This document shows positions 14,783-24,500 of a stretch of DNA of 64,000 nucleotides, piece by piece; within the stretch, counting starts at the first letter, position 1, and each line of letters opens with the position of its first letter. The stretch is from Xanthobacter dioxanivorans (GTDB taxonomy: Bacteria; Pseudomonadota; Alphaproteobacteria; Rhizobiales; Xanthobacteraceae): NCBI RefSeq assembly GCF_016807805.1, contig NZ_CP063364.1, forward strand, positions 80,763 to 144,762, read 5' to 3'. A program made the position numbers and the translations under genes. The notes below the pieces were generated by a model. It saw only the letters and a list, made by a program, of their open reading frames with translations. It had not been told where the DNA came from and made no database searches.

Positions 14783-16048
14783 ATGACCAATTTCGATCCG
14801 ATCTTCCTCGATCTGACCACCAGGTGGGTGTCCGCCGCCCGCCCGGGCGATAATGACGGCGACGCGCCGGTTGCGGTCCACTTCCCGGCCCGGCTTGTGG
14901 CCGGCCCGGTGGGGGAGGTTGAGACCCAGGCCATGCTCTACGGGCATCGCGCTCCGGCTCTTTTCGCGGTGGGTGGGGGGATTGTCCGCGTGGGGGGTCC
15001 ACCCGTCGCGCCGGGACCGTTCGTTCCGCGCACCGGCTCAGTGCTGCCAACCGGTGGCGGCCGCGACGACGAAGACGCGTTGCTTGCGGTGGCGGCGATT
15101 GGTGCCCTGGGGGGCAGGGCGCTGTCGCACGACCTCGTGGTGATGACGACCGATGCCAACGACGCCGCGCGGCTAGCCGCTGCATTTTCGCGGCTAGCCA
15201 CGCAGGTGCAGCCGCTCGACGACGAGTCGTTGCCGGTTCCGCGGACGGTCAGCGTCTTGAGCGCCGAAGCGATAGAGGGGATTCGCCTGGCCGCCGTCCA
15301 GCAGAAGTGGATTGAAAAGAAGGCGGACAGCCGGCAAGCGCTCATTTATGCCGCAGGGGGGAGTTCACGGATATGGGCAACGACGGAGGACGGCATCGCG
15401 CCAATTCCGCTGCCGGACAATGGTTTATATTCGCGATGGGAAGCCCAATTCCTGAGCAGTGCTTCGGACGCGGTTCTGGGCCCATCGGAAGCTTTGCAGT
15501 ATCAATACCCATCCTCGGGTGAACGCGCCCTTGTGCGCAATTCCTCTGGGGAAATCGTGCCGTTTGAGGCTTCCAAGGCTATCGCATCGGTTGAAACGGA
15601 CACCATCGCCGCGTGGATTGAAGAGTTAGGAGATACCTTTACTACCGTTCGCGCCTTGTTCACGGAGGCCACCGTCGTGGGCCCTGACGCGCCGTTGTAT
15701 ACAAGTTGCCTAAAACACAAAGCTTTCAAGGCAGTATTACAGCGTGACTTTGTAAACGGTTTCTCGATATATGCGTGCCGAGCATACGTTAACACGCCGG
15801 GCATGCGATTTTCGCATGTCTTGGAGCCCACCCCCGCCGTAGGGGCCGCAAGTTACTTGGAGCGACGACGTAGACGCGTACCGCCCGTGAGTTTCCGGGA
15901 GGCCAGCCAAGAATTCGTCCTGCGTTTGCCTGCCAGTTTTATCGATCCTGAGCTGGCTATTACGCTACGTGCATTCGCCCAGAGCACGCGCCCTTCTCGC
16001 GATAGCGTCCATCTCCTAAGCCGGCTTATTCGCATCGAGAGAAAGTAA
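14783..16048 (+). CDS. hypothetical protein in a lower-GC tract
   Basis: A 421-residue protein; ATG 14783 follows GTGAGG. The first ~170 residues keep the high-GC style of the region; from about nt 15,300 to the end the DNA is clearly richer in A/T, with codons such as TTA, ATA and AAA rare elsewhere. The early part is Gly/Ala/Pro-rich; the later part is a well-mixed globular sequence (AIASVETDTIAAWIEELGDT, LYTSCLKHKAFKAVLQRDF, PPVSFREASQEFVLRLPASF). No motif of a known enzyme was found. The composition step suggests a fusion or transferred cargo gene, possibly for defence (inference). Confidence 0.65.
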   Translation: MTNFDPIFLDLTTRWVSAARPGDNDGDAPVAVHFPARLVAGPVGEVETQAMLYGHRAPALFAVGGGIVRVGGPPVAPGPFVPRTGSVLPTGGGRDDEDALLAVAAIGALGGRALSHDLVVMTTDANDAARLAAAFSRLATQVQPLDDESLPVPRTVSVLSAEAIEGIRLAAVQQKWIEKKADSRQALIYAAGGSSRIWATTEDGIAPIPLPDNGLYSRWEAQFLSSASDAVLGPSEALQYQYPSSGERALVRNSSGEIVPFEASKAIASVETDTIAAWIEELGDTFTTVRALFTEATVVGPDAPLYTSCLKHKAFKAVLQRDFVNGFSIYACRAYVNTPGMRFSHVLEPTPAVGAASYLERRRRRVPPVSFREASQEFVLRLPASFIDPELAITLRAFAQSTRPSRDSVHLLSRLIRIERK

Positions 16049-16119
16049 CAGGAGTCATCCCCCATTTTGGGGACGGCCTCGCGGCACTTCAACACCCCTT
16101 CTCACAGATCCCTTAAGGA

Positions 16120-16176
16120 TTGACACGAGCAATGCACAGCTTGTTAAGTCTTATCGGCGGTGATCGAGGGTTTGTC
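16120..16176 (+). promoter_or_regulatory. promoter with overlapping decamer operators
   Basis: A perfect -35 TTGACA (16120-16125) is followed after 16 bp by TGTTAA (16142-16147). The start region carries hexamers in 10-bp register: TTGTTA (16141), TTATCG (16151), TGATCG (16161) and TTTGTC (16171). Overlap of the repeats with the -10 and start points to repression of the gene at 16259. Confidence 0.6.
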
Positions 16177-16258
16177 CCGGATATGCCGTCGCTACTCTAA
16201 CGAATGCGAGGGCCGGAGCATGAGGGGGTCAAATACGGCCTTCGTGGAAGAGGCCGTG

Positions 16259-16594
16259 ATGAATACGAGCGATTATATACCTGCATCACCAGGCCGCTGG
16301 AGATCCGTCCTTGATGGGCGTTTTTGGTGTCGAGACGATGTCCAGGACGAGCGCCGGTTTTTCATTCAGATCTCGCAAGTGGACGCCAACACTTGGCTTT
16401 TCCACGTCTCCGAGCTTCCGGATGGTGCCGCACATATCCTGCTTAACGATGGGACCGGGTGTTCCCTTGAACAGGCGATGATGCTCGCCGAGGCAGCCGT
16501 GGTTCTGGCTGCTTCGTCCAATTCCGCTCTTTCGCGCACCAGCGCGGCACTTGGCGGGTGCTCCCGCGTGAGCATGGCGTTGGCCTGCGCCTGA
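16259..16594 (+). CDS. hypothetical protein, paralogue of the gene at 42789-43151
   Basis: A 111-residue protein from ATG 16259 with AGAGG upstream. The core VDANTWLFHVSELPDGAAHI and DGTGCSLEQAMMLAEAAVVL parallels KTWFFDVTE...HRGTGYSMEEAKRFAETAVLL in the protein at 42789-43151, so the two share one small uncharacterised domain (strand with TW-F-V, then a Gly-Thr-Gly loop and an AE-A-VLLAS helix). It has its own promoter with decamer operators and a terminator, a single-gene unit. Function unknown. Confidence 0.75.
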   Translation: MNTSDYIPASPGRWRSVLDGRFWCRDDVQDERRFFIQISQVDANTWLFHVSELPDGAAHILLNDGTGCSLEQAMMLAEAAVVLAASSNSALSRTSAALGGCSRVSMALACA

Positions 16595-16623
16595 TCCTCG
16601 ACCCCTTATCCAGCCAACTCGAA

Positions 16624-16656
16624 GCCCTCCTCGCCCGTCCGCAGGAGGGCTTTTTT
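16624..16656 (+). terminator. rho-independent terminator
   Basis: Stem GCCCTCCT (16624-16631) with AGGAGGGC (16643-16650) followed by six T's, 30 bp after the preceding gene's stop. Confidence 0.9.
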
Positions 16657-16714
16657 CGTGATAAATGCCGCTGTGCTTCGATAAGCTGCTTTGCAGCCCA
16701 TTTTGTGCCCGGGA

Positions 16715-16750
16715 TTGACGAGGGTTATCGAGTCGTTATGTTCCTGATCG
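16715..16750 (+). promoter_or_regulatory. promoter and decamer operators in front of dotC
   Basis: A -35 TTGACG (16715-16720) and TATGTT (16737-16742, 16-bp spacer) coincide with hexamers TTATCG (16725), GTTATG (16735) and TGATCG (16745) in 10-bp register. The repeats fill the spacer and start region, the layout of a repressor site, 43 bp before the dotC ATG. Confidence 0.6.
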
Positions 16751-16792
16751 ACGAATACCTTCATTCGATCGATCGCAGGGGAGCCGGTCGCG

Positions 16793-17980
16793 ATGGTCCT
16801 CCAATCCGTGCCGTTGCGCGTTCGGCTGCTGTCATCTGCCAGCCTCATTCTTCTGGGCGCCTCGGTTTCGGCAGCTCTTCCGGTTCCGGCCGCGGCGCAG
16901 ACGATTTACCCGCCGGTGTATCAGCAGCCCACCTACGGCTATCCGACGCCGTCATATGGCTATCCGAACACCGGCTGGCAGCAGCAACAGCAGTTGTCCC
17001 CGCAGGCCCAGGCGCTCTATGCGGCGCCCGGGCAAGTTCCTGGCCAGACGCAGGCTCAGTTCGGGACTGGCCCGGGCCAATCGGCGCCATCGGCGGCCGT
17101 CGTTGATCCGCCCGGCGGGGTCGCGGGCTACAATGCGCCGGGTGCCATGGCCCAGGGCATTCGCGGCCAGCTTCTGGCGCGCAGCGCCCGCGGGGTCGGC
17201 CTGCGGGCCGGGTTCTCCGAGGAGGTCGGCCGCCTCAATATCTCCGTCGATCAGGTCGCGCCGGCGCTGGAAGGGCGTTTCGATTTTCGCCCGCTCCTGG
17301 TTGAAGGGATGGTGATCCCCCCCGTCATCACCGAGGTCCGCGAAGTCGGCGAGCTGGAGAATGACAAGCTCGTGCGCCTGTCGCTCGGCACCTACCGCAT
17401 CGTCGCGCCGGCCCGCCTGGCACTCAAGGTGCCCAACTGGCGGGACTATCTGAACATCTCGACGGTGCCGACAACGCCGTTTCGGGGACCGGACTTCGTG
17501 CCGCGCACGGAGGAGGAGCGGGCGAGCTACGAGCAACTGGCAGAACAGGCCCGGCTCGACGGGATCGAGGAGGCCCGCGCCCTGTTCGCCGTCAACCTGT
17601 CGCGGCTGATCCGCGATTACGACGGCATGAGGCTCTATCACAGCCTCGCCGGCAGCGGGGCGGTGTCCCTGCCGAAGGTGTCCCGGACGGGGAACGACCT
17701 CAGCGTGACCGAGCACGGCAATCGTGCCGCGGTCGGCAACGTGACGCTTGAGCTGATCGTCTCTCCATCGTTCAAGCTGGCGTCCAAGAGCGCATATCTG
17801 GGCGACCGCACGGTGCCTCCGCGCCCGACGCCCCGCAGCCAGTCCGGGGCCGAACCGCCGCCCCCACCACCGCCGCAGCGTCCCGCCGGCGTTCCGACTT
17901 CCAATGCGGCTCCCGCGAGCTCCACTGCGGCTCAGGCGACGAAGGCCGCCCAGGTCGCAGCGACGCCACCGGAGCGCTAG
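16793..17980 (+). CDS. dotC: DotC-like type IVB secretion core-complex protein
   Basis: A 395-residue exported protein. ATG has AGGGGAG upstream; residues 1-35 are a Sec signal peptide (VRLLSSASLILLGASVSAAL, cleavage near AAAQ). A Tyr/Pro/Gln-rich stretch (residues 36-75) precedes the DotC domain: VIPPVITEVREV, LSLGTYRIVAPARL, PNWRDYLNI, ARALFAVNLSRLIRDYDGM and LIVSPSF, then a Pro-rich tail. In Dot/Icm systems DotC works with DotD and DotH in the outer-membrane core. Legionella DotC is a lipoprotein; no lipobox Cys is seen here, an oddity. It heads the transcript with dotB 4 bp downstream. Confidence 0.85.
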   Translation: MVLQSVPLRVRLLSSASLILLGASVSAALPVPAAAQTIYPPVYQQPTYGYPTPSYGYPNTGWQQQQQLSPQAQALYAAPGQVPGQTQAQFGTGPGQSAPSAAVVDPPGGVAGYNAPGAMAQGIRGQLLARSARGVGLRAGFSEEVGRLNISVDQVAPALEGRFDFRPLLVEGMVIPPVITEVREVGELENDKLVRLSLGTYRIVAPARLALKVPNWRDYLNISTVPTTPFRGPDFVPRTEEERASYEQLAEQARLDGIEEARALFAVNLSRLIRDYDGMRLYHSLAGSGAVSLPKVSRTGNDLSVTEHGNRAAVGNVTLELIVSPSFKLASKSAYLGDRTVPPRPTPRSQSGAEPPPPPPPQRPAGVPTSNAAPASSTAAQATKAAQVAATPPER

Positions 17981-17983
17981 GCC

Positions 17984-19251
17984 ATGGCGTCGTGGATCGG
18001 CACCTATCTCGGCGCGAAGGGGCAGCGCTTTGCGGGTGCGCGCTTCGGAGTGGCGTCGAAGGAGGATATCCGGCGCGTACTTGTTGCATGCGCGAAGCTC
18101 GGCGCGAGCGACATCATCTTTCAGACCGGCCAGCCGGTTCTCGCTTTCATCAACGGGCATCTGTTCTCGTTGACCGGTCACTGGCTGCAGATTGAGGATC
18201 TTCGGCGCGTTGCCGTCGCGTTGGCGGCGAACGACAGCATCATGCCCCGGCTGATGGCCGGCCAGGCCTTCGACACAGCCGTGCAGTACGCGGACCCCGA
18301 GGAGCGCGACGAGCAGGGCGATCTGTTGCGGTACCGGTTCCGGGTCAACATCACCGCCATGAATTTCGACGGCTCAGTGGGGATGCAGATCGTTCTGCGC
18401 TACATCCGCAGTGAGCCGCCCATGCCCGAGGACATTGCGCTCGAGGCAGAGATCGTCGCCGAATCGGCCCCGTCACAGGGGGCCGTCATCATCGCGGGTG
18501 AGACGGGCTCGGGGAAGACGACCACGACGGCGGCGCTCAAGCGCAACATCCTCGCCGGCAACACCCATCTGACGGGCAACCTCATCACCTATGAGGCCCC
18601 GATCGAATTCCTTTTCACCGATGTGCCATCGGCGTGCTGCACGATCGCGCAGCACGAGGTGCCCCTGCATGTCCCGAGCTTTGCGGATGGCGTCCGCAAC
18701 GCGATGCGGCGCAACCCGAGCCTGATCGAAATCCAGGAGCTCCGCGACGCCGAGACGATCACGGCCGCCGCGGAGGCCGCGAACACCGGGCACACCGTCT
18801 ACGCCACGACGCATGCTTCGAGCGTTGCCCACGTGTTTCGGCGTCTGCCGCAGCGGTTCCCGGCGGACCAGCAGGTCCCGGGCTTCTACGACGTGGTGTC
18901 CTCGACCCATCTCCTGGTGTCCCAGGTGCTCGTCCCGCGCATCGGCGGGGGCCGGATCTGCCTGCGCGAATGGCAGCTCATCACCGAGGACGTGCGGCTT
19001 GAGGTGGAGCGCGCCGGACCCAGCGGTGCATTCGAGCGGATGCGCGAGATCATCGGACGGGGGGAGGGGGGCGCCCCATGTCGGCCACCGTCGCCCGCAA
19101 GCTCGAGGAAGGAGATATCTCGGCGCAGACCGCGATCCGCGCGCTCTACCGCTATGGCTACCGCAGGGAAGCGGAGCGCCTGGCGGCGCCCCACTCCCGT
19201 GTGGTCTCAGTTCCGGCAGGGGGGCCAGACCATGCCGTTCTCACGACGTGA
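17984..19251 (+). CDS. dotB: DotB/TraJ-like secretion ATPase, reading frame broken near the 3' end
   Basis: A hexameric PilT/VirB11-type ATPase of type IVB systems that powers assembly or DNA transfer at the inner membrane. In frame from 17984: GASDIIFQTGQPV near residue 40, Walker A IAGETGSGKTTT near 170, NLITYEAPIEFLF, the Walker B-like PSLIEIQELRDAETI near 250, and NTGHTVYATTHASSVAHVF. The usual C-terminus (MSATVARKLEEGDISAQTAI then RALYRYGYRREAERLAA) is in the next frame after a G-rich run at 19060-19078, so one base seems missing. As sequenced, the frame instead runs on into the next gene. The feature ends at the restored stop, which overlaps that gene by 20 bp. Confidence 0.8.
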
Positions 19252-19828
19252 CTTTGTGAGAACGGCACTGGTAGGCCCCCTCCTGGCCTCCCTGCCGGGC
19301 CTCGCCTTCGCGGAAGGGCAGGGCGTTTCCGCCGACATGCGCCGGGCGCTTGAGGCGCGGCGGGGCTGGCCCACCGCGCTCTGGCTCCGCCGGTTGTCCG
19401 GCGAAGAGGTCTTCGCCGACTTCCGCCTTCCGGGCGGCGACTGGCTGCCGGCGGGCCTGGTCACGCTGTCCTGGGCCATGCGCGATTATCGCAGCGACAC
19501 CGCAGTGGAGATCAGCCCGGAGCTGATCGAGCTCCTGTCCCGCCTGCAGGCGGGCTTGTCGGAGATCCACGGCTCGGCCGTGCCGCTGGTGCTGCAGAGT
19601 GGGTACCGCACGCTCGAAAGCAACGCGAACACCGAAGGTGCCGCCCGCAACTCCATGCACCTCATGGGGCAAGCCGCCGATATCAAGGTGCCCGGCTTCG
19701 CCCCCAACGCAGTGGCGGCCGCTGCAGCCGTGGTCGCGGCCGGCGGGATCGGAATCTACCCGACCTTCACGCATGTGGATGTGGCCCGCCCGCGCTTCTG
19801 GCGCGGCGAGGCCCGGAAGGGGGCATGA
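19232..19828 (+). CDS. Tat-exported M15/DUF882 peptidoglycan peptidase
   Basis: A 198-residue protein. The N-terminus SRRDFVRTALVGPLLASLPG is a twin-arginine signal (SRRxF), cleavage near AFA. The catalytic region carries VLQSGYRTLESN, SMHLMGQAADIKV (His and Asp zinc ligands of the M15A/YcbK fold) and FTHVDVARPRFW (third ligand His), so it should cleave cell-wall peptides in the periplasm. Directly behind dotB it would open the wall for the secretion channel, a usual job for such enzymes in conjugation. ATG 19232 has a G-rich ribosome site; the frame is joined in phase with the broken dotB frame, an accident of the frameshift. Confidence 0.85.
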   Translation: MPFSRRDFVRTALVGPLLASLPGLAFAEGQGVSADMRRALEARRGWPTALWLRRLSGEEVFADFRLPGGDWLPAGLVTLSWAMRDYRSDTAVEISPELIELLSRLQAGLSEIHGSAVPLVLQSGYRTLESNANTEGAARNSMHLMGQAADIKVPGFAPNAVAAAAAVVAAGGIGIYPTFTHVDVARPRFWRGEARKGA

Positions 19829-20628
19829 TGCTCGTCTCTCCCGAAGTGCTGGGGGTGTTGCGCACGGCGGTTGCCGATGGGCACGCCCTGCGCATCCCCG
19901 GAGTGGTGGCGCGCGATCTCTACCTCAAGACCGACCGCGTTCTGCGCGAGGCGGGCGCCCGATGGGGTGGGATGAAATCCGGCCATGTCTTCCCGGGCGA
20001 TGCCGGCGCCGTTCTGGACGAGATCCTGGCCACCGGCCGGGTGTTCAGCGAGCGCAAGGCGCTGGGGCAGTTCTACACCCCGCCCGACCTCGCCGCGCAT
20101 CTGGTGGAGCGTGCGGCAATCACCGCCGGCGAGCGCATGCTCGAGCCCAGCGCCGGCCGCGGTGCCCTGGCCACGCCCGCCGCTGGCGCCGGCGCCCTGG
20201 TCGATTGCATCGAGATCGACCCGGCCAACGTCGCGGCCCTCACAGAGGCGGAGATGTTCGCCAGCGTCCGGCAAGCTGACTTCCTCGCCTGCGACGTGCG
20301 CTCTGAGCTCGCCTACGGCGCTGCAGCGCCGGGCGGGTTCCCAGGCTACGACCTGGTGGTGATGAACCCCCCGTTCGCCGGCGGCGCGGATATCGATCAT
20401 GTCACGCGCGCCCTTGGGCTCCTGAGGCCGGGCGGACGGCTCCTCGCCGTCATGAGCGCGTCGGTCCTGTTCCGCGAGGCCAAGCGGTGGCAGGCGCTCG
20501 ATGCCTTCCGCGAGCTGGTGGCGCACCACGGCGGCACCCTGAGCGAGCTGCCGGAGCGCTCCTTCCGATCGGTGGGAACCGGCGTCGCCACCATCCTGTG
20601 CGAGATCTCGGAGCGCCGCCATGCTTGA
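19825..20628 (+). CDS. N6-adenine DNA methyltransferase (SAM-dependent, NPPF)
   Basis: A 267-residue class I methyltransferase; the start overlaps the peptidase stop. Motifs in order: ALGQFYTPPDLAAHLVERAA (type I/IIG-like lead-in), MLEPSAGRGAL (motif I, SAM), DCIEIDPANV (motif II), QADFLACD (III) and DLVVMNPPFAGG (IV, catalytic NPPF) near residue 175, then GLLRPGGRLLAVM. It methylates N6 of adenine in DNA. A second, similar methyltransferase domain is in the giant gene at 21515. Lack of a restriction partner suggests self-protection or marking of transferred DNA (inference). Confidence 0.9.
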   Translation: MMLVSPEVLGVLRTAVADGHALRIPGVVARDLYLKTDRVLREAGARWGGMKSGHVFPGDAGAVLDEILATGRVFSERKALGQFYTPPDLAAHLVERAAITAGERMLEPSAGRGALATPAAGAGALVDCIEIDPANVAALTEAEMFASVRQADFLACDVRSELAYGAAAPGGFPGYDLVVMNPPFAGGADIDHVTRALGLLRPGGRLLAVMSASVLFREAKRWQALDAFRELVAHHGGTLSELPERSFRSVGTGVATILCEISERRHA

Positions 20629-20899
20629 TCCGAACGCGGACTGGTCCTTGTGGACCGACTGGCGCTGGACCGCCGTGCCCATCTCGACGATCGCCGGGCT
20701 GCACGGCTCGCTGCTGCTCGTCGGTCCGCTCGGCTTTCTCGGGGCCATCATCGCGGGGAAGACGCTGATCGGCCTGGTGCTGATCGCGCTCTATGCCGCC
20801 TACCTCTTCTACTGCGCCCGCAAGCGGCGCGGTCCCTACCAGCAGCTCGTTGCGCTCTACATCGTTCACGTCGCCGGCTGCCAGTGGAGAGCACGATGA
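20621..20899 (+). CDS. small inner membrane protein
   Basis: A 92-residue protein with an N-terminal Trp-rich stretch (WSLWTDWRWTAVP) and two hydrophobic helices (ISTIAGLHGSLLLVGPLGFL and TLIGLVLIALYAAYLFYCA), then a basic tail. It is coupled by short overlaps to both neighbours. Its size and topology resemble IcmT/TraK-type components of type IVB systems but the sequence does not match clearly, so it is left unnamed. Confidence 0.7.
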   Translation: MLDPNADWSLWTDWRWTAVPISTIAGLHGSLLLVGPLGFLGAIIAGKTLIGLVLIALYAAYLFYCARKRRGPYQQLVALYIVHVAGCQWRAR

Positions 20900-21432
20900 C
20901 GCTGCACGTCACCCCCGGCATGGTGCGCACGCTGCACGACCTCGCGATCGAGGCCGCGGCGACGCGGCACCTGGCGCAGAGCCCTTCGGAATTCGGCCAG
21001 CGGCAGCGGGAGGCGCTGCTGCGGCTGGTGAAGCCCCAGAATTCAGCTCCCGGCCGGGTGGAGAGCCTGCGCAAGGTCCTGGCCTCCAACGAGGCCGCGA
21101 CAACCGAGGGCATCACAGCCCTCTGGGTCGAACCGCGCTTCGTCTCGCCGCTGATCGCCGCGTCAGCCGCAGCCATGGTGGGCCGCGTTTTCGGCGGGTC
21201 GGCCGTAGCGCTGCGCCCCGTGATCGGCGCAGAGCCCAACTCAGTCTACGGCGTCCAGCTCTCCGGGTTCGAGCTGGAACCGGGCCAAAGCATCGATCCC
21301 GAAGGGGCGTGCCGCTTCATTCAGGCCACCGTGCGGGTGACGTTCCGAGCGCTGGCGGATGCCGATTTCGTTTATGACGCAATGAGCGACGTTGAGCCGT
21401 TGTTAATCGCCTCCGCGGATGGTGGCCCATGA
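20896..21432 (+). CDS. hypothetical protein
   Basis: A 178-residue soluble protein; ATG overlaps the previous stop (ATGA). The N-terminal half is helical (MVRTLHDLAIEAAATRHLAQ), the second half has mixed strands (LSGFELEPGQSIDPEGACRF, RVTFRALADADFVYDA). No signal peptide or known motif. It lies between a membrane gene and the giant methyltransferase-helicase in the dotC transcript. Confidence 0.65.
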   Translation: MTLHVTPGMVRTLHDLAIEAAATRHLAQSPSEFGQRQREALLRLVKPQNSAPGRVESLRKVLASNEAATTEGITALWVEPRFVSPLIAASAAAMVGRVFGGSAVALRPVIGAEPNSVYGVQLSGFELEPGQSIDPEGACRFIQATVRVTFRALADADFVYDAMSDVEPLLIASADGGP

Positions 21433-21514
21433 CGGCAAAACACAACTTATTGACACTCATCATGTCTCGGCGGCATCTTGGTCCCCGGCCAACCGATCGA
21501 GAAGGACTACCCAT

Positions 21515-24500
21515 ATGGCCTCCGTCCTGATCCCGAACCTCCGGGAACACGGCGTCGCCGCGACTTTCCTCGCGGGGCGCTATTCGCATTTGCCCGCGCC
21601 CGCGCTGTGCGTGTTCGTGCCGGAGGCCTCGGCTTTCCGAGAGGAAGCCGTGTCAGAGGTGGCGGAGAAGCTGGGGATCGCCCAGCTGCGCCGGCTGGGG
21701 GTTGATACGCGGAAGGCCAAGGGCACGCTGCTGCTGTACGCGCCCCACGACAAGTTCAACACCCGCACCTTCTGGAAGGCGGTCGGCCTCGATCCCAAGA
21801 GCCTGCAGAAGGTCACGGTGTCGGAAAAGGCGCTGATCGAGCAGCGGCTCGCATTCTCGCGCACGCTCGGCATGCACAAGGCCTTTTTCGACCCCACGCC
21901 AATCGGCTTGTCGCGTTATGGGGCGCGGGTCGTGGAGACCACCTTGGGCCGGATCGCCCTGCACCTGAAGACCAACAAGGTCTACCGCGAGTGGGAGATC
22001 TCGCCGGAGGGACGCCGGCAGGGTGACATTCGCGACTTCTTTTTCCGGGCGACGACGCCCGATGAGCTGTCGGGGTGCGCCCGGGGCGCGGCCCGCATGA
22101 TGTACGAGGAGAACGTTCGGTTCTACCGCGCATCATTCGCAAAGCTTTACGAGCACACGGTGGCGGCCGAGCTGCGCGAGACCCCCGGCCTGACGTTCAA
22201 CGACTGGCATGAGCACGTGGAGGCGCAATGCGCATACTACCTGCAGCGGTCGCTGGAACAGGGCAACAATCCGCGCCTCGTGGCCAGCGGGCTTAACGCC
22301 CGTCTCCCCATCCGCGAGGGGCGGGGGCTGGAGACGCTGCGCTTCGACCAGTATTCCACGCCCCTGACGGTGGCGTCCGCCGCAGCCTCCATTCTCTCCC
22401 CCATGCCCGGGGAGACCGCGCTAGAGCCAATGGTGGGCAATGGCGTCCTGGCGAGTGCCCTCGCGGCGCATGGGGCGAAGATCACCGGCGTGGAGATCGA
22501 TCCCGGCCGCGCGGCTCGCGCCCGCACCGCGCTGGGGAACGGCGCCGAGGTGATTGGCGCCTCATTCGAGGAGTTCGCCGCCGGCGTGGGCAAGGGTCAG
22601 CAGTTCGACATGCTGATTATGAACCCGCCCTTTGGCACGGACTACAAGCAGCGCATGGCGACGGACCTGCACGGCCGCAAGGTGCGCCTGTCCCGGCCCG
22701 ATCATCACTACGCCTTCGAGGCCTTGCAGCACCTCAAGGCAGACGGCCGGGCCTTCATCGTCATCGCCGGCGACTTCGTGAACGAGGGCAAGCTGGAAGG
22801 CTCCCGCCGCGAGTTCGATACCTGGCTGCGGTCGGTCTATGACATCGCCGGAGCAGCGGTCCTCGACGGCAATCTCTACCGGAAGATGGGCACAACCTTC
22901 CCGGTCCAGCTCTATGCCGTGGGACCGCAACGGGCGGTGCCGCTGTCGGCCGAAGAAGCCGTGGAGGCTTCCCCGGCCGAGATCCCCGTCCTGCGCACGA
23001 CGGATGAGCTCGACGCATGGGCTGACATTGCCGGCGCCAATATGCGCTCCCTCGTGGGGGCGCGGCGCCCCGACTACACCCCCGGCGCGCAGGCGAGCAG
23101 CGATCCGCGCCGGCTCATGGGGATCGATGGAGGCTCTTCCGGCCCGAATTGGGCGGATGCCCTGGAACCGGCCGATGCGGCGGAGGCATTCGGTGCCTTC
23201 GTCGCCTCGCGAGTGGTCGCCCTGGCGGATGGCTCGCGGGCCCGTCTGGACGAGACGCGCCGCGGCTGGGCCGTGCTCAGGCGCGACGACACCGGCTCTG
23301 TGGCGCGCCATGCCAGTCCGGGGCCGTCGAACACGGGATGGACGCGCGACCAGGCGCTGCAGGCCGCGCTCCAGATGTGGAGCGCCGAGCGAGACAAGGC
23401 CGCCACATCGGCCGCGGCACGCGCGGCGGCAGCGGCCACAGGGGCCTCTCCGGTCGCCCCACCGGTGGCGCCTCCCGTGGCGCACCCTGCGGCCCAGCCT
23501 GCCGGCGGTCTGAACGAGGTTCCCCAGCCCGCGTCCGAAGCCGGGAATACGCCGGCCGGTGGCGATGAGGAGGCGGAAGACGAAGAGGCTGGCCAGAGCG
23601 CCGCCCCGCCCCGCCGGTCTGGCGCGCCGCGAGCGCCGGCGGTTCGCGGTCCCCGCCCAGGGCGGGCGGCGCCGGCAGCTTCGCAAGAGAAGCCCGCGGA
23701 GAAGCCCGTCCCCGCCGAACCGGAAGCGCCGGTTCCCTTGGCTGGCTTTACGTCGGTCGTGGCGGCCGGAGATGGCACGGTTGGGACCATGCCCGCCCCA
23801 CTTCCCGTGGCGGAGTTCGTCATCGACGACGATCCCTTCCTTTTGCCCTACGAGCCGATGAGCAAGCTCGGGGAGGCCTCCACCCGCATTCAGCGGTCGC
23901 TCTCGAGCCCGATCATGGCGGCGTTGGCCGACGTGCGCCGCCGCTTCGGCGACATCGATGAGATGGTCTCCCATCGCCTCGGCATGACGTTGCCGCAGAT
24001 GGAGCAGCGGTTCAGCCCGGAGCAGATCGATGCGTTCGCCCTGTCGTTCGCCGCATCCGAGCGTGGCGCCGGTTTCCTGAATTCCGACAACATGGGTGTC
24101 GGCAAGGGCCGGTTCCTGGCGGGCCATGCCGCCATGGGCCTGATCCAGGAGCGTCCGGTGGTGTTCTTCACCGAGCGCCCGGATCTGTTCCAGGATCTGA
24201 TCGGCCGCGACCTCTGCGACGTGACCGGCCTGAAGGCGGCGGAGCTGCCAAAGCACATCCGCCCCTTCATTTTCAACAATTGCAAGGAGTCGCGGGTGCT
24301 CGATTATGAGGGCCGCGACAAGAACGGCGCCCCCACGGTGCTGTTCCGCTATGACGCCGCGACGGCGCGCAAGGCGCAGGAAACGAAGACGATCCCGGCG
24401 ACGTGCAACATGCTGCTCGGTACCTACAGCCAGCTGTCGCATCTCGGCGGCGTCTGGAAGGCCGAAGCCGTCATCCGGTGGATGGAGCAGTTCGACCGTC

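Noticed and set aside
15948..15965. TTATCG followed by TGAGCT as a sixth strong operator
   Set aside because: Inside a coding region, second hexamer deviates, and no promoter or gene start follows.
17984..19828. Single 614-residue DotB-peptidase fusion protein
   Set aside because: The natural DotB C-terminus is in another frame and the peptidase has its own ribosome site and Tat signal; the fusion results from a one-base shift.
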